64,000 bases of DNA from Vitellaria paradoxa (taxonomy: Eukaryota > Streptophyta > Magnoliopsida > Ericales > Sapotaceae): the NCBI GenBank assembly GCA_019916065.1, contig CM034233.1, positions 40,154,862 to 40,218,861 on the forward strand, given 5' to 3'. The translations under genes were made by a program, and so were the position numbers. The notes under the pieces are model-generated. The model was not told the origin of the DNA. It saw nothing but the letters and a program-made list of their open reading frames with translations, and did not search any database. This document shows, in pieces, positions 31,310 through 41,471 of this stretch (the stretch's first letter is position 1; every line of letters begins with the position of its first letter).

Positions 31310-34108
31310 CAGCTAACTGATCTTCAGACTTCACATGGCTTGTTTTGACGATGTTCTACAAAATATTTTCCTTGACAAAATGGCAATCAACCTCAATATG
31401 TTTAGTTTACTCATGAAAGACTGGGTTCGAAGAGATGTGGACAGTTGCTTGATTATCACAGAATAAGTCCATGGGTTGGGATCCAAGAACCCCTAATTTT
31501 GTCAACATATGATGTATCCAGATCAATTCACAGGAAGTATGTGCCATAGCCCTATATTCTGACTCTACACTTGACCTTGCTACCGCAGTCTGTTTCTTAC
31601 TTTTCCATGACACCAAGTTTCCACCCACAAAGATACAATACCCAGTAGTTGACTGTCTATTTGATGGTGAACCAGCCCAATCTGCATCTGTGTAACCTTG
31701 GACACGTACATAACCATTATTTCAATACAACAAACCACATCTTGGTGCACCTTTTAGATACTGCATCCCAATGACTTGTCCGAGGAGCTTCAAGAAACTA
31801 ACTCATTACACTTGTAGCGAATGAAATATCGGGTCGAGTAATAGTTAGGTAGTTAAGCTTCTCAACTAATCTGCGGTATTGACCAGGATCATCTAACAAT
31901 TCCCTTTTATCTGCTAGAAGCTTCGTATTAGGATCTATTAGAGTATCAATTGGTTTGGATCCCAACAAACTAGTTTCAGATAGCAAATCCAAGATATATT
32001 TCCTTTGTGAAAGGATAATCCCCTCATGTGATCTTGCAATCTCAATTCCCAAGAAATACTTCAGTGGACCCAAATCTTTGGTGTTGAACTTATTTTAAAA
32101 GAACATCTTAAGGTCGTGAATTCCTTGTGTGTCATCACCAGTAATTACAATATCATCCACATAAACTAGCAACCATATTTTTCCCTAAGGAGAATGACGG
32201 TAGAAAATAGAATGATCAATACCACACCGTACCAATCCAAATTCTGTCACTACTTCACTAAACCTGCCAAACCATGCACGGGGAGATTGATTTAGGCCAT
32301 ACAATGCCTTTTTCAATTTGCGGACTAGTCTAGACTGCCCCTGAGCAACAAATCTAAGACGTTGTTCCATATATACCTCTTCAGTAAGGTCTCCATGAAG
32401 AAAAGCATTTTTAATGTCAAGCTAATGAAGGGACCAGTGAAAATGGATGCAAGAAAGAGAAAAAGGCATACTAATGTGATCTTAGCCACAGGAGAGAAAG
32501 TCTCTAAGAAATCAAGACCATAGACTTGAGTGTATCCCTTAGCAACAAGCCTTGCTTTCAATCAATCAACTGAACCATCAGGATGAATTTTGACATTATA
32601 GACCCGGCGACAACCAACGGCTGACTTTCCAGGGGCAAGAGTAACCAAATCCCACATATCATTGGCTCGCAGGTCTGACATTTTTCTTCTTCCATGGCAT
32701 TACACCATCCAGGATGAGATAGTGCTTTAGAAACAAAGTTAGGCACAGTGATAGTGGATAGAGAAGAGACAAATGCATAATATGAGGGAGACAAGGCTTG
32801 ATGAGAAACAAAATTAGATATGGGGTTAGAAGTACAAGCTCATCTACCTTTTCGAAGAGCCACAGGAAGATCAACGTCAGAGAACTCTGGCTCTGGAGCA
32901 GGATCTGAATACAATATAGAGGAAGATGGAGTGTTTGAAGCATCAGGGAGAGACTGTATAATTGTCCACCGCTTGGTATAAACCTGTAACTTAGGACAAG
33001 AAAGACGAAAGGACGAAACAACAGGTAAAGGAAGACTCTCATTCACATCAGAAAGGGAAGACTCATAAAAAAAGAAGGGGGTATTTTCAAAGAATGAAAC
33101 ATCAGCACATGTGAAGTATTGATTAAGAGAATGACTGTAATGTCGATACCCTTTTTGTACCCAAGAGTATCCCAAAAACACACATTTAAGGGCATGAGGA
33201 TCAATTTTATTAATCCCACCTTCAAGTTGACGGACAAATGCAACACACCCAAAAATTCGTGGAGGAAGAGGAAATAATTGTGTCTGAGGAAACAAGATGG
33301 AGCAAGGGGAACAACCTTTCAGGGCAGAAGACGGCATTCTATTGATCAGGTAACATGCTGTGAGAATAGCATCCCCCAAAAAAATCTTTGGAACCTTCAT
33401 GTGAAACATCAAACAACGAGCAGTTTCAACTAAGTGCAAATTCTTCCTCTTAGCAACTCCATTTTTTTGTGGAGTGCGAGGACAAGATGACTGGTGAATC
33501 ATGCCAACAGATGTCATAAATCTAGTGAAAGGCTTAGAGAAGTATTCTTTGGCATTATCACTACGAACAATTTTAATGGACACATCAAATTGAGTTTTTA
33601 TTTGAAGACAAAAACATTGAAAGATTGATAACAATTCGGAGCGATCTTTCATTAAATAAACCCATGTAAGTCTTGAAAAATCATCAATAAATGTAACAAA
33701 GTACTTAAATCCCAACTTTGACACGACTCGACTAGGTCCCCATACATCGGAGTGAACCAAATGAAAAGGTCTCAAGGACCTGTTATTGACTCTAGGATTG
33801 AAAGAAGCACGATGATGCTTTCTTAACTGACATGACTCACAATCTAAGGACTGTAGTTGACTCAAACTTGGAACCATAAACTTCAACCTTTCAAAAGACG
33901 GGTGACCCAAACAACGGTGGATTTCAAGCAGAGAGGCTACTGTAGAACAGGTTATAGAGTAGGCAGATGAACCAGCTAGATAGTAGAGTCCCTGAGCTTC
34001 ATGCCCTTCTCCAATCTTCTTCCTTGTCTTCAAATCCTGAATAACCACAGAATCAGGAAAGAAAGTCATTGAGCAATTCCATTGCCTAGTGAGCTTACTA
34101 ACAGACAA
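31310..34108 (-). pseudogene. Copia pol (integrase, RT, RNase H), unit 1
   Basis: The long open block 32840-34108 holds the GAG-pre-integrase zinc finger (LGHPSF...CESCQL) and integrase core with HSDVWGP and RSDNAKEY. The catalytic Glu position reads GVAKRKN instead of the usual GVAERKN. RT follows in several frames: ARLVAKGYTQ (about 32530), LKKALYGL (about 32310), YVDD near 32155, and SQRKYILDLL (about 32000). RNase H at 31407-31628 includes SSVESEYRAMAH and CDNQA. Frameshifts between the blocks make it inactive. Confidence 0.9.
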
Positions 34109-34241
34109 ATGATTCAGTTAAATGCTTCTGTTTTCCATACCCAGTTAACGCAATCTTGACGGCTTTGGACCACTGGATGTAGTTTGTTCCATTCATCTTT
34201 CAGGTTGTTAATTGTGGTGGCATAGGAGCAGAACTACCCAT
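34109..34241 (-). pseudogene. Copia gag N-terminal remnant fused to pol by deletion, unit 1
   Basis: The minus-strand ATG at 34241 begins a short gag start: MGSSAP, a stop, then NGTNYIQWSKAVKIALTGYG, typical of copia gag. About 40 codons in, it jumps into sequence just ahead of the integrase zinc finger. Most of gag and the protease have therefore been deleted. The same deletion is present in unit 2. Confidence 0.75.
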
Positions 34242-34730
34242 TATCTTTTGGCTAAAGGATGTCTCGGCAGCCATTTAAGCTCAACCAATAGTGTTTGAAC
34301 AGTAACACAGGTGATTGGCGGGTGAACAGAGGCAGATAAGAGGAAATGATCAAAAAATTGTCCAATCACTGAACTAATTACATGGGTAGAGTCACCGGAA
34401 GGAGGAGAGTAGTCGACAAAGAAGGCTGGAGATCAGACAGTGAGGCACGCGCCGCCAATCGCGGCTTCAGTGTCGGCACGTGAGGCCCACATGCAGGTGT
34501 CTAGGGTGGTGCGTGGAGGCGTGTGGGGGCTTCTCCGGTGACGGCGTTCTTCCGGCGATGGTCACTTCTCTCCGACGATTTGATTGGGAGCTGTTGGAAG
34601 CTAAACCAGCAACTGGTTGATGACTTTTTGCTTCCACAGATGATGACGGCCCTTGTTCTTAGGCACTAACGTTGAACAAGAGTGATGAATAGTGACCAGT
34701 GCTCACTCACACTCACACAAACTACTCACA

Positions 34731-34741
34731 CTCTGATACCA
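34731..34741 (-). promoter_or_regulatory. Primer-binding site of copia element, unit 1
   Basis: The minus strand reads TGGTATCAGAG directly after the LTR end, the initiator tRNA-Met type used by most copia elements. Confidence 0.93.
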
Positions 34742-34939
34742 TGAAAGACAATGTGATTGAGGTAATTTTTCACACACTAGATCAGTGTGTGTGAGTGGAT
34801 TTATATACACTAAAGAAGGTGACTTTGTAGTTTACATCGGTGACTGTTCGAGTGACCCGATGTCCAGATACATCTCCACACAATTAACATATACTACGTA
34901 CATTAACGTTACATTAGTACTACATTAATACTCCTAACA
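34742..34939 (-). repeat. 5' LTR of copia element, unit 1
   Basis: 198 bp, TGTTAGGAG...CTTTCA on the minus strand. A TATA-like TGTATATAAATCC lies on the minus strand at 34798-34810. Confidence 0.93.
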
Positions 34940-34944
34940 GACTA

Positions 34945-36700
34945 TACAATGATTGTCACTTCAAAACGATCTGAAATGGTGAAGGGTCACCTGGTTCCTT
35001 TAACTAACCCTTATGGACACCACCGAGATGACTCTTTCTATCATTTTTGGGTATAAGAAATTCATCTATGACAGTAGATTGAGCTCTGAACATTTCTAGT
35101 GTCTCATGAGCTGTTGTTGATTTTTTGGGGATTGGTTTCTAAGGTGCTTCCTAATGTTTGATCTGGTTTAGCTCAGCTAGAAAGTTACTTCAGGAATCGT
35201 ATCCTCAGTATCCCTATGAGTTTTGGAGCCTGTCTAACTTACCCTGGAGGATAAATTTATATTTGGTGCACCAATATTTTCCTTTTCATAGGTATGAGCC
35301 ATTTTGAGTCGGTAGGGCCTAGATGATCTTTGGAGGTGTCTTTTGGTTGTTTTGAGTTGTGTTCTATGTCCTTTAGCATGTTTTGAGAAGTTTTGTGTCT
35401 TTTTCCTAATTAATTCTATGACTTGATTTGGATAGTCTGGTTGATATTGCACATCGGGCATGTTAGTAAAAGCCATTCTTAACCTTTGGATCAAATTGAC
35501 TCTTGATTTTAGATTTTAGCTATTTGGTTGACATGGGAGTTATTAATTTGATGTCCTAGATGCATTTATGCAATTTGGTGGCGTTCTGCCTTGATCTAAA
35601 CTTTCAACTTGACTTCTCCCTTTTTCTAAGACTGTGATCGCCATTTTGCTGGATGTTTGCTATTTGTTGAATTTTGGCACTTTGATATATCTTATGATTA
35701 ATATATTTTAATCAGTACAACACCATTCTACTAAAAGATTTTGGGTTCATTTGGTATACCTGTTTTGGGCCCATTTTTCATTTTATGTTTTTGAAAATAA
35801 GGAAAATAGCTCAAAATGTATTTGGTTAATTTTATTTTCAAAATCTATTTTAGAAAATAGAAAACTAGTTTACATATAAAATGTAAATGATCAAAAGTCA
35901 TTTTGAGTCTTTTTGATGCAAAATAGGGAGAAAAAAATGAAATGTTAAACCAAATGCATTTTTAATATTCTTAAAATATGAATATCAAAATTGAAAATAG
36001 AAACAAAAAAAATATAAATGTAAACGAAATTCCACCTTTAATATTATAACTTTTTAAGTATTGGGCAAAATTGGGGTGACTACAGTTGACAATGACTAAT
36101 TATTCGGACAAAATGATGGGAATGTAATTGAGATAAAAGGGTAAAATATAAATATCACTTTAAATATTGATTGACTATGATAATTTGCGTTAAGGATTAA
36201 CTACTTATTTAACGAAATGATTAAATTGTTATCATATTTCAAAATAAGAGATAATTATTAGTTTTAAATATTAAAGGCCACTAATTATATAACAACCAAA
36301 AAAAATATTGAAGGTCACTAATTATATAACTACCAAAAAAAAAGGTCACTAATTATAATTAGTTAAATTCTGAGGTAGTAAGTATAATTTATTAAAAAAA
36401 TGTGTAGTGGATTAATTTTGGCTCATAGTTTTGCAATATGTCTTCTTTCTTGTTTGACGTAACATTACTTATCCTACTTGCAATCCCAGCCAGCCATGCT
36501 TACCATCTACCAAAATGGTTAAATGTATGGGGGTTTTAATATTACTACTTCTGCTACACATGGATAAACTTTGGAATTTTTTTTTTTTTTTGGGTTTTAT
36601 AAACCATTTAAGCACAAAATGTGCAAATGCCATCGGAAAAATAGTAATTTGAGATATGCTGTTAATGAAAATGTAGTATTATACTGCAGTTGTTAGGGAG
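34945..36700. other. AT-rich segment without recognisable gene, unit 1
   Basis: Target DNA of the copia insertion. Both strands have only short ORFs; one minus ORF at 35234-35494 has no recognisable family and is not better conserved in unit 2. Simple AT-rich sequence dominates 35750-36400. The unit 2 counterpart is 54824-56690. Confidence 0.5.
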
Positions 36701-36727
36701 GCCTAAAAACACTATACGATATGGAGG

Positions 36728-38331
36728 TTGTGTTCAGAACTTGAGAAATTGGTATTTGAGAGTGCACTTCTTCGAGAACTGCTACCTGAGAAAGTGTTTT
36801 TGGCATTTATAGATTCCCTGTCCAGAACACTCTCAATCAGTCAGTCTTTCTCTCACTCTTTCAGTGTCTCGCTTTTGTCTTTCTCACCTGAAGATCTTGA
36901 TCTGTCACCAACGATTTCCTCCATTTTCACAATCCATCACCATCAAAACGCATATTTGGTGTTTATAGGCTGCTCACCCAAACTACTCTCAGTCACTCGA
37001 TCTCTTTCTCACTCTCTCAGTGCCTCACTCTCATCTCTCTCACCTGAAGCTTGTGATCTGTCATCAGCAATCTTCTCCATATTCGGGTTCAGCAGTGCTT
37101 CTCAACTACTTCTATAAGTTCTCTTACTTTCCTTCTTCGTCACCTATCTTTGTCTCATATTTGTCTCTCACGGATGCTCTAATGGAGCACTTCTCCACTT
37201 CACGTATCTACGTTGTTAATTTTGAAAGAAAAATCAGTTACCACTGAATTAGGAAGATAAAATTAGTGATATTATCAATTTGGGTTTGTTGATTTCATTA
37301 TGTGATTAGTAATTTGGTTTTTCAAATAGAAATTGTGACATTGTTGAATATGCTTAGTTCGTAGCCAACCCTACATACATGTATGCATCCATAATACATC
37401 ATGATATGCAGTCATGTGCCTTTCTCAAAATGGTTTTTTGTGCCTAAATAAAAATATTTGACATCTTTGGTTAGGAATTGCAAGCTAGGCCTTGATTTAC
37501 TTCAGGTAGGGACATTGTGTCAACCTTGATAGAAAATTGTAAGAGCAACAATTATTTTGTTATCAGATTCTTCTTCACACACCCTTTATTTTAATAAACT
37601 CCAAGTAGGGACATTTATATGAACTATTAGGGTCATTTAGTTGAACAACTTGTATATTTACATAAGTCATGTGGAAACCAGTTGTGGACTTTCTTATTCA
37701 AACACCATAACCACAATCCTTCTCCAATATCTATGTGTATATTATGGCCTTGTAGGTGGGAGTTGGTTGTTGAATTAGGATAATATTTGCAAGGACAATA
37801 ATTTCTTCAACCTTGATTTTCCAAATTAATTATGAAGTAACTGTACTAATCCATCATTTTGCCTTGTGTTGTGATTCTGTTTGTCAACATAAGAAGGATT
37901 AACTTTATTGGGTGTTTACTCTTCCATCTTTTGGCTTTATTTGAAAGTCTATCGATTTATGCTTCTTATTGTGTTTGTAGGGTCATTTTGAGAACAGGTA
38001 AGAGCATAGCTATGAGCATGGGAAGCAATAGAAGTCAAAAACTGCCATTTCAAATGGCGTTTTATACCAGTGATGAGTGCTTTTCCCAGAACCCTTTGAT
38101 TTCCCAATTATGATGTTTAATTTCAAGAAATTGAGAAGATCCAAAGGAATTTGGAGGGAAAATGATAAAGAGTTTATAGATAGAAATAACTACTTCGAGG
38201 GTGGTGCCTCTTCTACTCTCAACAGTTTATTACAGAATTTTTCATACCTTTCTACATTACATATTACTCTATTTATGCTATACTATTGTTCTAGACAAGT
38301 GGCCTGGGTTGCCCAATGGACTCGTTCTTAA
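36728..38331 (+). other. Uncharacterised gene-like segment, unit 1
   Basis: Contains a TTTATAG box and CT-rich tract repeated twice (36801-37100), short ORFs (36728-37117, 37859-38113, 38077-38331) and splice-like signals. An example is TTGTGTTTGTAG followed by GG near 37981 and a CAG/GTAAGAG near 37996. It could be a captured gene fragment, a promoter-bearing LTR or a non-autonomous transposon. The ORFs differ between units without an evident coding pattern, so I do not call a gene. Confidence 0.35.
36801..37100 (+). repeat. 156-bp CT-rich direct repeat, unit 1
   Basis: TGGCATTTATAG at 36801 and TGGTGTTTATAG at 36957 each begin about 140 bp of shared sequence. This includes CAGTCTTTCTCTCACT-type and CACCTGAAG-type blocks and a TCTGTCA block. 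The same pair occurs in unit 2 at 56788 and 56944. Confidence 0.85.
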
Positions 38332-38859
38332 CATATGACAATTTGGGCCTAATTGCTGTGGCCGAATGATGAAGCCTTATTAATAGGTGGTGTAGGCTTG
38401 CCCTTATCAGCGCAATCTAATTACTTTTTCCCAATTAAGGAACCCGACCGGTTCACTAGCAATTTGACTAAGTTACCCCTTCTAGAAGCTACCACGTCTT
38501 CACTCCCTTGACTGTCTAGCTATCCCTACTCCATAGGTGTCTTGTTTGTCTCATTAAGGCTGAACATCCCTTCTTCAATGCTCTCCTCGGTTGCTAGATG
38601 ACAGTAATTGGCCATAGTTGAGACTTGATCGGGCCCGCCCATTCCCACCAGACCCCAGGTAATCTGACGGCTCTCGTGCAGCACATCTAGGCTCCCCATG
38701 TGTCTCCAGTTTGAAGGACCCAGATCAATGAAGCTGTGCAAGCTGTATAGTTGCTCTTTCTTCTTTTTTTCTTTAGAATGTCTTTTCTCTTCCCCTTTCC
38801 CCTTTTCATCTTCTCTCTATGCATGTTTAGCTGTGTATTACTAGTCCTATAACAATTGT
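38332..38859. other. Segment between gene-like region and chromovirus remnant, unit 1
   Basis: No clear gene. The right part probably holds the 3' untranslated end of the minus-strand chromovirus pol; a 3' LTR may begin here but its ends were not identified. Confidence 0.35.
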
Positions 38860-39878
38860 CTCCCCCTTCAAAACAAACCTTGCCCTCAAGGTTTGGGTAT
38901 TCTGTGAATAGCTTTTTCAAAGATTCCCATGTGGCTTCCTCCGATGTTAGCCCCTACCACTGAACTAAGGCTTCCTGGTACTGTCGTTTCCCTTTACTAC
39001 GATTTTGGATTTCAAGAATATAAGATGGTTCAGTTATCAAATGGCCATTCACATCCACAATTGGTAAAGATGTGATAGGTATTTGTTTCTTCCCAATTTT
39101 TTCTTTTAACTGAGAGACGTGAAATACCACGTGCACCTGTGAGCCCTATGGCAATCCCAACTGGTATGCTACTGAACTTATCTTTTTCACCACTTTATAT
39201 AGTCCAATGTACTTGGGGGATAGTTTAAGATTCCTCTGTTGTCTAACCAAGAGTTGCCTATATGGCTGTAGCTTCACATATGCCTAGTCCCCTTCCTTAA
39301 AGCTCCTTTCTTTATGGTGTTGATTAGATTGTTGCTTCATCCGATTCTGGGCTAGCTTTAAGTGCTCTTGAAGCAATTTGGATACCTGATCGTGAGCTTG
39401 TAGCATATCATCCATGGCTGCTACCTTCAACACCCTTGAAATGTATTATTTTATAGTAGGAGGGGGAATCCCATATAAGGCTTTGTAAGATGTTAAGCGA
39501 ATAGCAGTGTGATACACCATATTATAGCACCACTTAGCCAAATACAACCACATGGCCCATAACTTAGGAGTTTCAAAGGAAAACACCTAAGACAAGTTTC
39601 AACAAATCGGTTTGTAACTTCGGTCTGACCATTTGTGTTTGGGTGGTAGGTTGAATCGAGTGAAGTTATGTTCCTATTAATTTGAAGAGTTCTTTCCATA
39701 AGGAACTAGTGAATGAAGAGTCTCAGTTTGAAACAATTGTGGCTGGTTATCCATGAAGTTTAAAAATGTGCTTCATAAACAACTGAGCTAATGTTGAGGT
39801 TGCATAGGGATGAGAAAGAGGGATAAAATGAGAAAATTTTGATAACCGGTCAATTACAACCCATATAGTGGTATCTTC
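38860..39878 (-). pseudogene. Chromovirus (Ty3/gypsy) integrase and chromodomain remnant, unit 1
   Basis: The minus strand encodes TIWVVIDRLSKFSHFIP near 39850. It continues with the integrase Glu block YHPNTNGQTEVTNRF (39493-39699 frame), the C-terminal HVVFHVSQLKEK block (about 39100) and a chromodomain-like end (RQYQEALVQW, stop, GLTSEEATWESLKKLF) near 38900-38990. Chromodomains guide integration to modified histones. The upstream core is absent because the Athila LTR begins at 39879. Stops and frameshifts are present, and the same remnant lies in unit 2. Confidence 0.85.
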
Positions 39879-40086
39879 TGATTACACTTGAAAAGTGTAA
39901 TTACGAGAACCCTATTTTAACATAAAAACATGCATTTTCTTAAATTAATTACGCATTTTGTTAATTTTTACACTAACACGGTTTATTTTTCTTAATTGTA
40001 GTGAAAATCGTTCAATCGAAGCAATTGGGAGTGCCAAAGACGAAGAAAACGATGAAGGATAGCTCATGGTGCACTTATATGGCATA

Positions 40087-40166
40087 GGTGTCTGGACACC
40101 TTCAGGTCCGCAGAAGGCAGAGCAGGAAAAATGGGAGTCTGAAGCACACTTGGGTGTCTGGACACC
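40087..40166. repeat. GGTGTCTGGACACC palindromes in U3 of Athila LTR, unit 1
   Basis: Near-perfect 14-bp palindromes at 40087-40100 and 40153-40166, centres 66 bp apart. They lie upstream of the TATA-like box at 40218. The unit 2 copy has three units, the extra one 21 bp from its neighbour. Confidence 0.8.
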
Positions 40167-40217
40167 TAGGACACGCGGGAGCAATTGCTTTGTTTCATTT
40201 TTAGGGTTTCGTGCATG

Positions 40218-40230
40218 GGTTATAAAAAAA
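40218..40230 (+). promoter_or_regulatory. TATA box of Athila LTR, unit 1
   Basis: GGTTATAAAAAAA in the expected position within the LTR. The equivalent GGTTATAAAAAA lies near 60219 in unit 2. Confidence 0.6.
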
Positions 40231-41273
40231 CCCCATGAGCAGCCGTCTAGGGCATATTCTTACATCTTTTTCCAGACTTTTATATAGAGTGTTTTAGGAT
40301 TTAGAAAGTGAGTTTTTCCATCCATTTCGAAGATGTTTTACAAGATTTGTGTAGCAGTTTGTGGAGTCATTTCAATTTCGTTGATTGTTCGCCGTTCTTT
40401 TCATTCTTCGAAGTACGGTATTTGATTTTCTTAGTTAATAAAAGATTTTCCAAATTTCTTTTTTCTTTAATCTTCCTACTTCTTGTTTATTTATTGATTC
40501 ATGCATATGGATTGTTGCACAATGTTAGCGTAAATTACTTTCCTTGATTTAACTTCATAGGGAGGGTGGAATGTTTGAATCATATTATGTGCTAGGGTTT
40601 TGTAGATGAACACGCGAAAGCGTAAACATCTACATTAGTCTTTCAAATCTAATTTTGCGTTTAAAGAACTCTCGAAAACAAGAACTTTTGATCATATTCC
40701 GGCAATCACTGATAAAGGTTTTTGAATCTTGAACTTTCTTGAAAATCTTGAAACAAAGAAATTAGGTTTGAACCCACAAGTGTTTTACCAAGAAAACCAT
40801 CTTTCCAATTTTATAATCAATTAAATGTGAGTATGAAATTGAGTATTTTGGACTTTTGAAAGAGCTTTAATGATGACATTTTCCAATTAATTTTTACACT
40901 CGACGTGAAACTTTAATTGGTAATCAATGCACTGATTTGATTTAATTCTATCCCAGCTGAACTTGAATGTTAAATCAAGGGTTTACTTCATTATTTTAAT
41001 TCTTAAACTGATCTTGTTTGCTTTCTTTAAATTAGTTACTAATCGTTATTGTTACTTTTATTTGCTAGAACTAATTTAGGTAAATTGCTGAAAATCTTAT
41101 TTGATCTCGTTTTAAATCAATTCTTGAACTTAGGCGTAGAAAATCTTAGACCTAGAAACTAAATCTTAGGTTCCATGTGGATTCGACCTCGAACTCATCG
41201 AGTTAAAACTACACCGCACACCCTTACACTTGGGGGTTAGTTTAGATATACTATTTAGAAGCGGTCAACTTTT

Positions 41274-41291
41274 TGGCGCCATTGCCGAGGA
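41274..41291 (+). promoter_or_regulatory. Primer-binding site of Athila element, unit 1
   Basis: TGGCGCCATTGCCGAGGA, six bases after the LTR end, close to the tRNA-Asp-type site of plant Athila and Tat elements. Confidence 0.85.
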
Positions 41292-41402
41292 ACCAATCTT
41301 AGTTTTTAGGTTATTAGAATTTTAGGATAAAATTTAATTTTCAAAAAAAAATTAAACTAAAAAATCGCCTAAAATATCTTCCTAAAGTCCTATAACCTTG
41401 CT

Positions 41403-41438
41403 TTATGGTCTAGACACCTAGGTCTCTGGTTTGGACCA
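41403..41438. repeat. Phased palindrome pair in Athila leader, unit 1
   Basis: GGTCTAGACACC (core TCTAGA centred at 41411.5) and TGGTTTGGACCA (centre 41432.5): centres 21 bp apart. Unit 2 keeps the pair at 61419-61450 with the first core changed to TCCGAA and the same 21-bp spacing. Confidence 0.75.
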
Positions 41439-41471
41439 TAGTTCCTCCATTCAATATATCTTTCCTAGCTT

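Larger units (their letters stand above)
31019..34939 (-). mobile_element. Ty1/copia element, unit 1, internally deleted, target duplication GACTA
   Basis: Two 198-bp LTRs (31019-31216 and 34742-34939; minus strand TGTTAGGAG...CTTTCA) are flanked by GACTA at 31014-31018 and 34940-34944. The primer-binding site is at 34731-34741 and the polypurine tract at 31217-31230. At 3.92 kb it is shorter than usual copia elements because most of gag and all of protease are missing. The two LTRs differ at about 14 of 198 sites by hand count. Confidence 0.95.
39879..41267 (+). repeat. 5' LTR of Athila-type element, unit 1
   Basis: Starts TGATTACACTTG, ends GCGGTCA, about 1.39 kb. The first bases form an imperfect hairpin: ATTACACTT, then GAA, then AAGTGTAAT. 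A TATA-like GGTTATAAAAAAA lies at 40218-40230. The start is inferred from the break in the integrase and the TG rule. Confidence 0.75.

Noticed and set aside
36728..37117. Ser-rich 129-codon ORF as a host gene (also 56715-57104)
   Set aside because: It consists mainly of the CT-rich direct repeat; replacement differences are frequent between units and no domain is seen.
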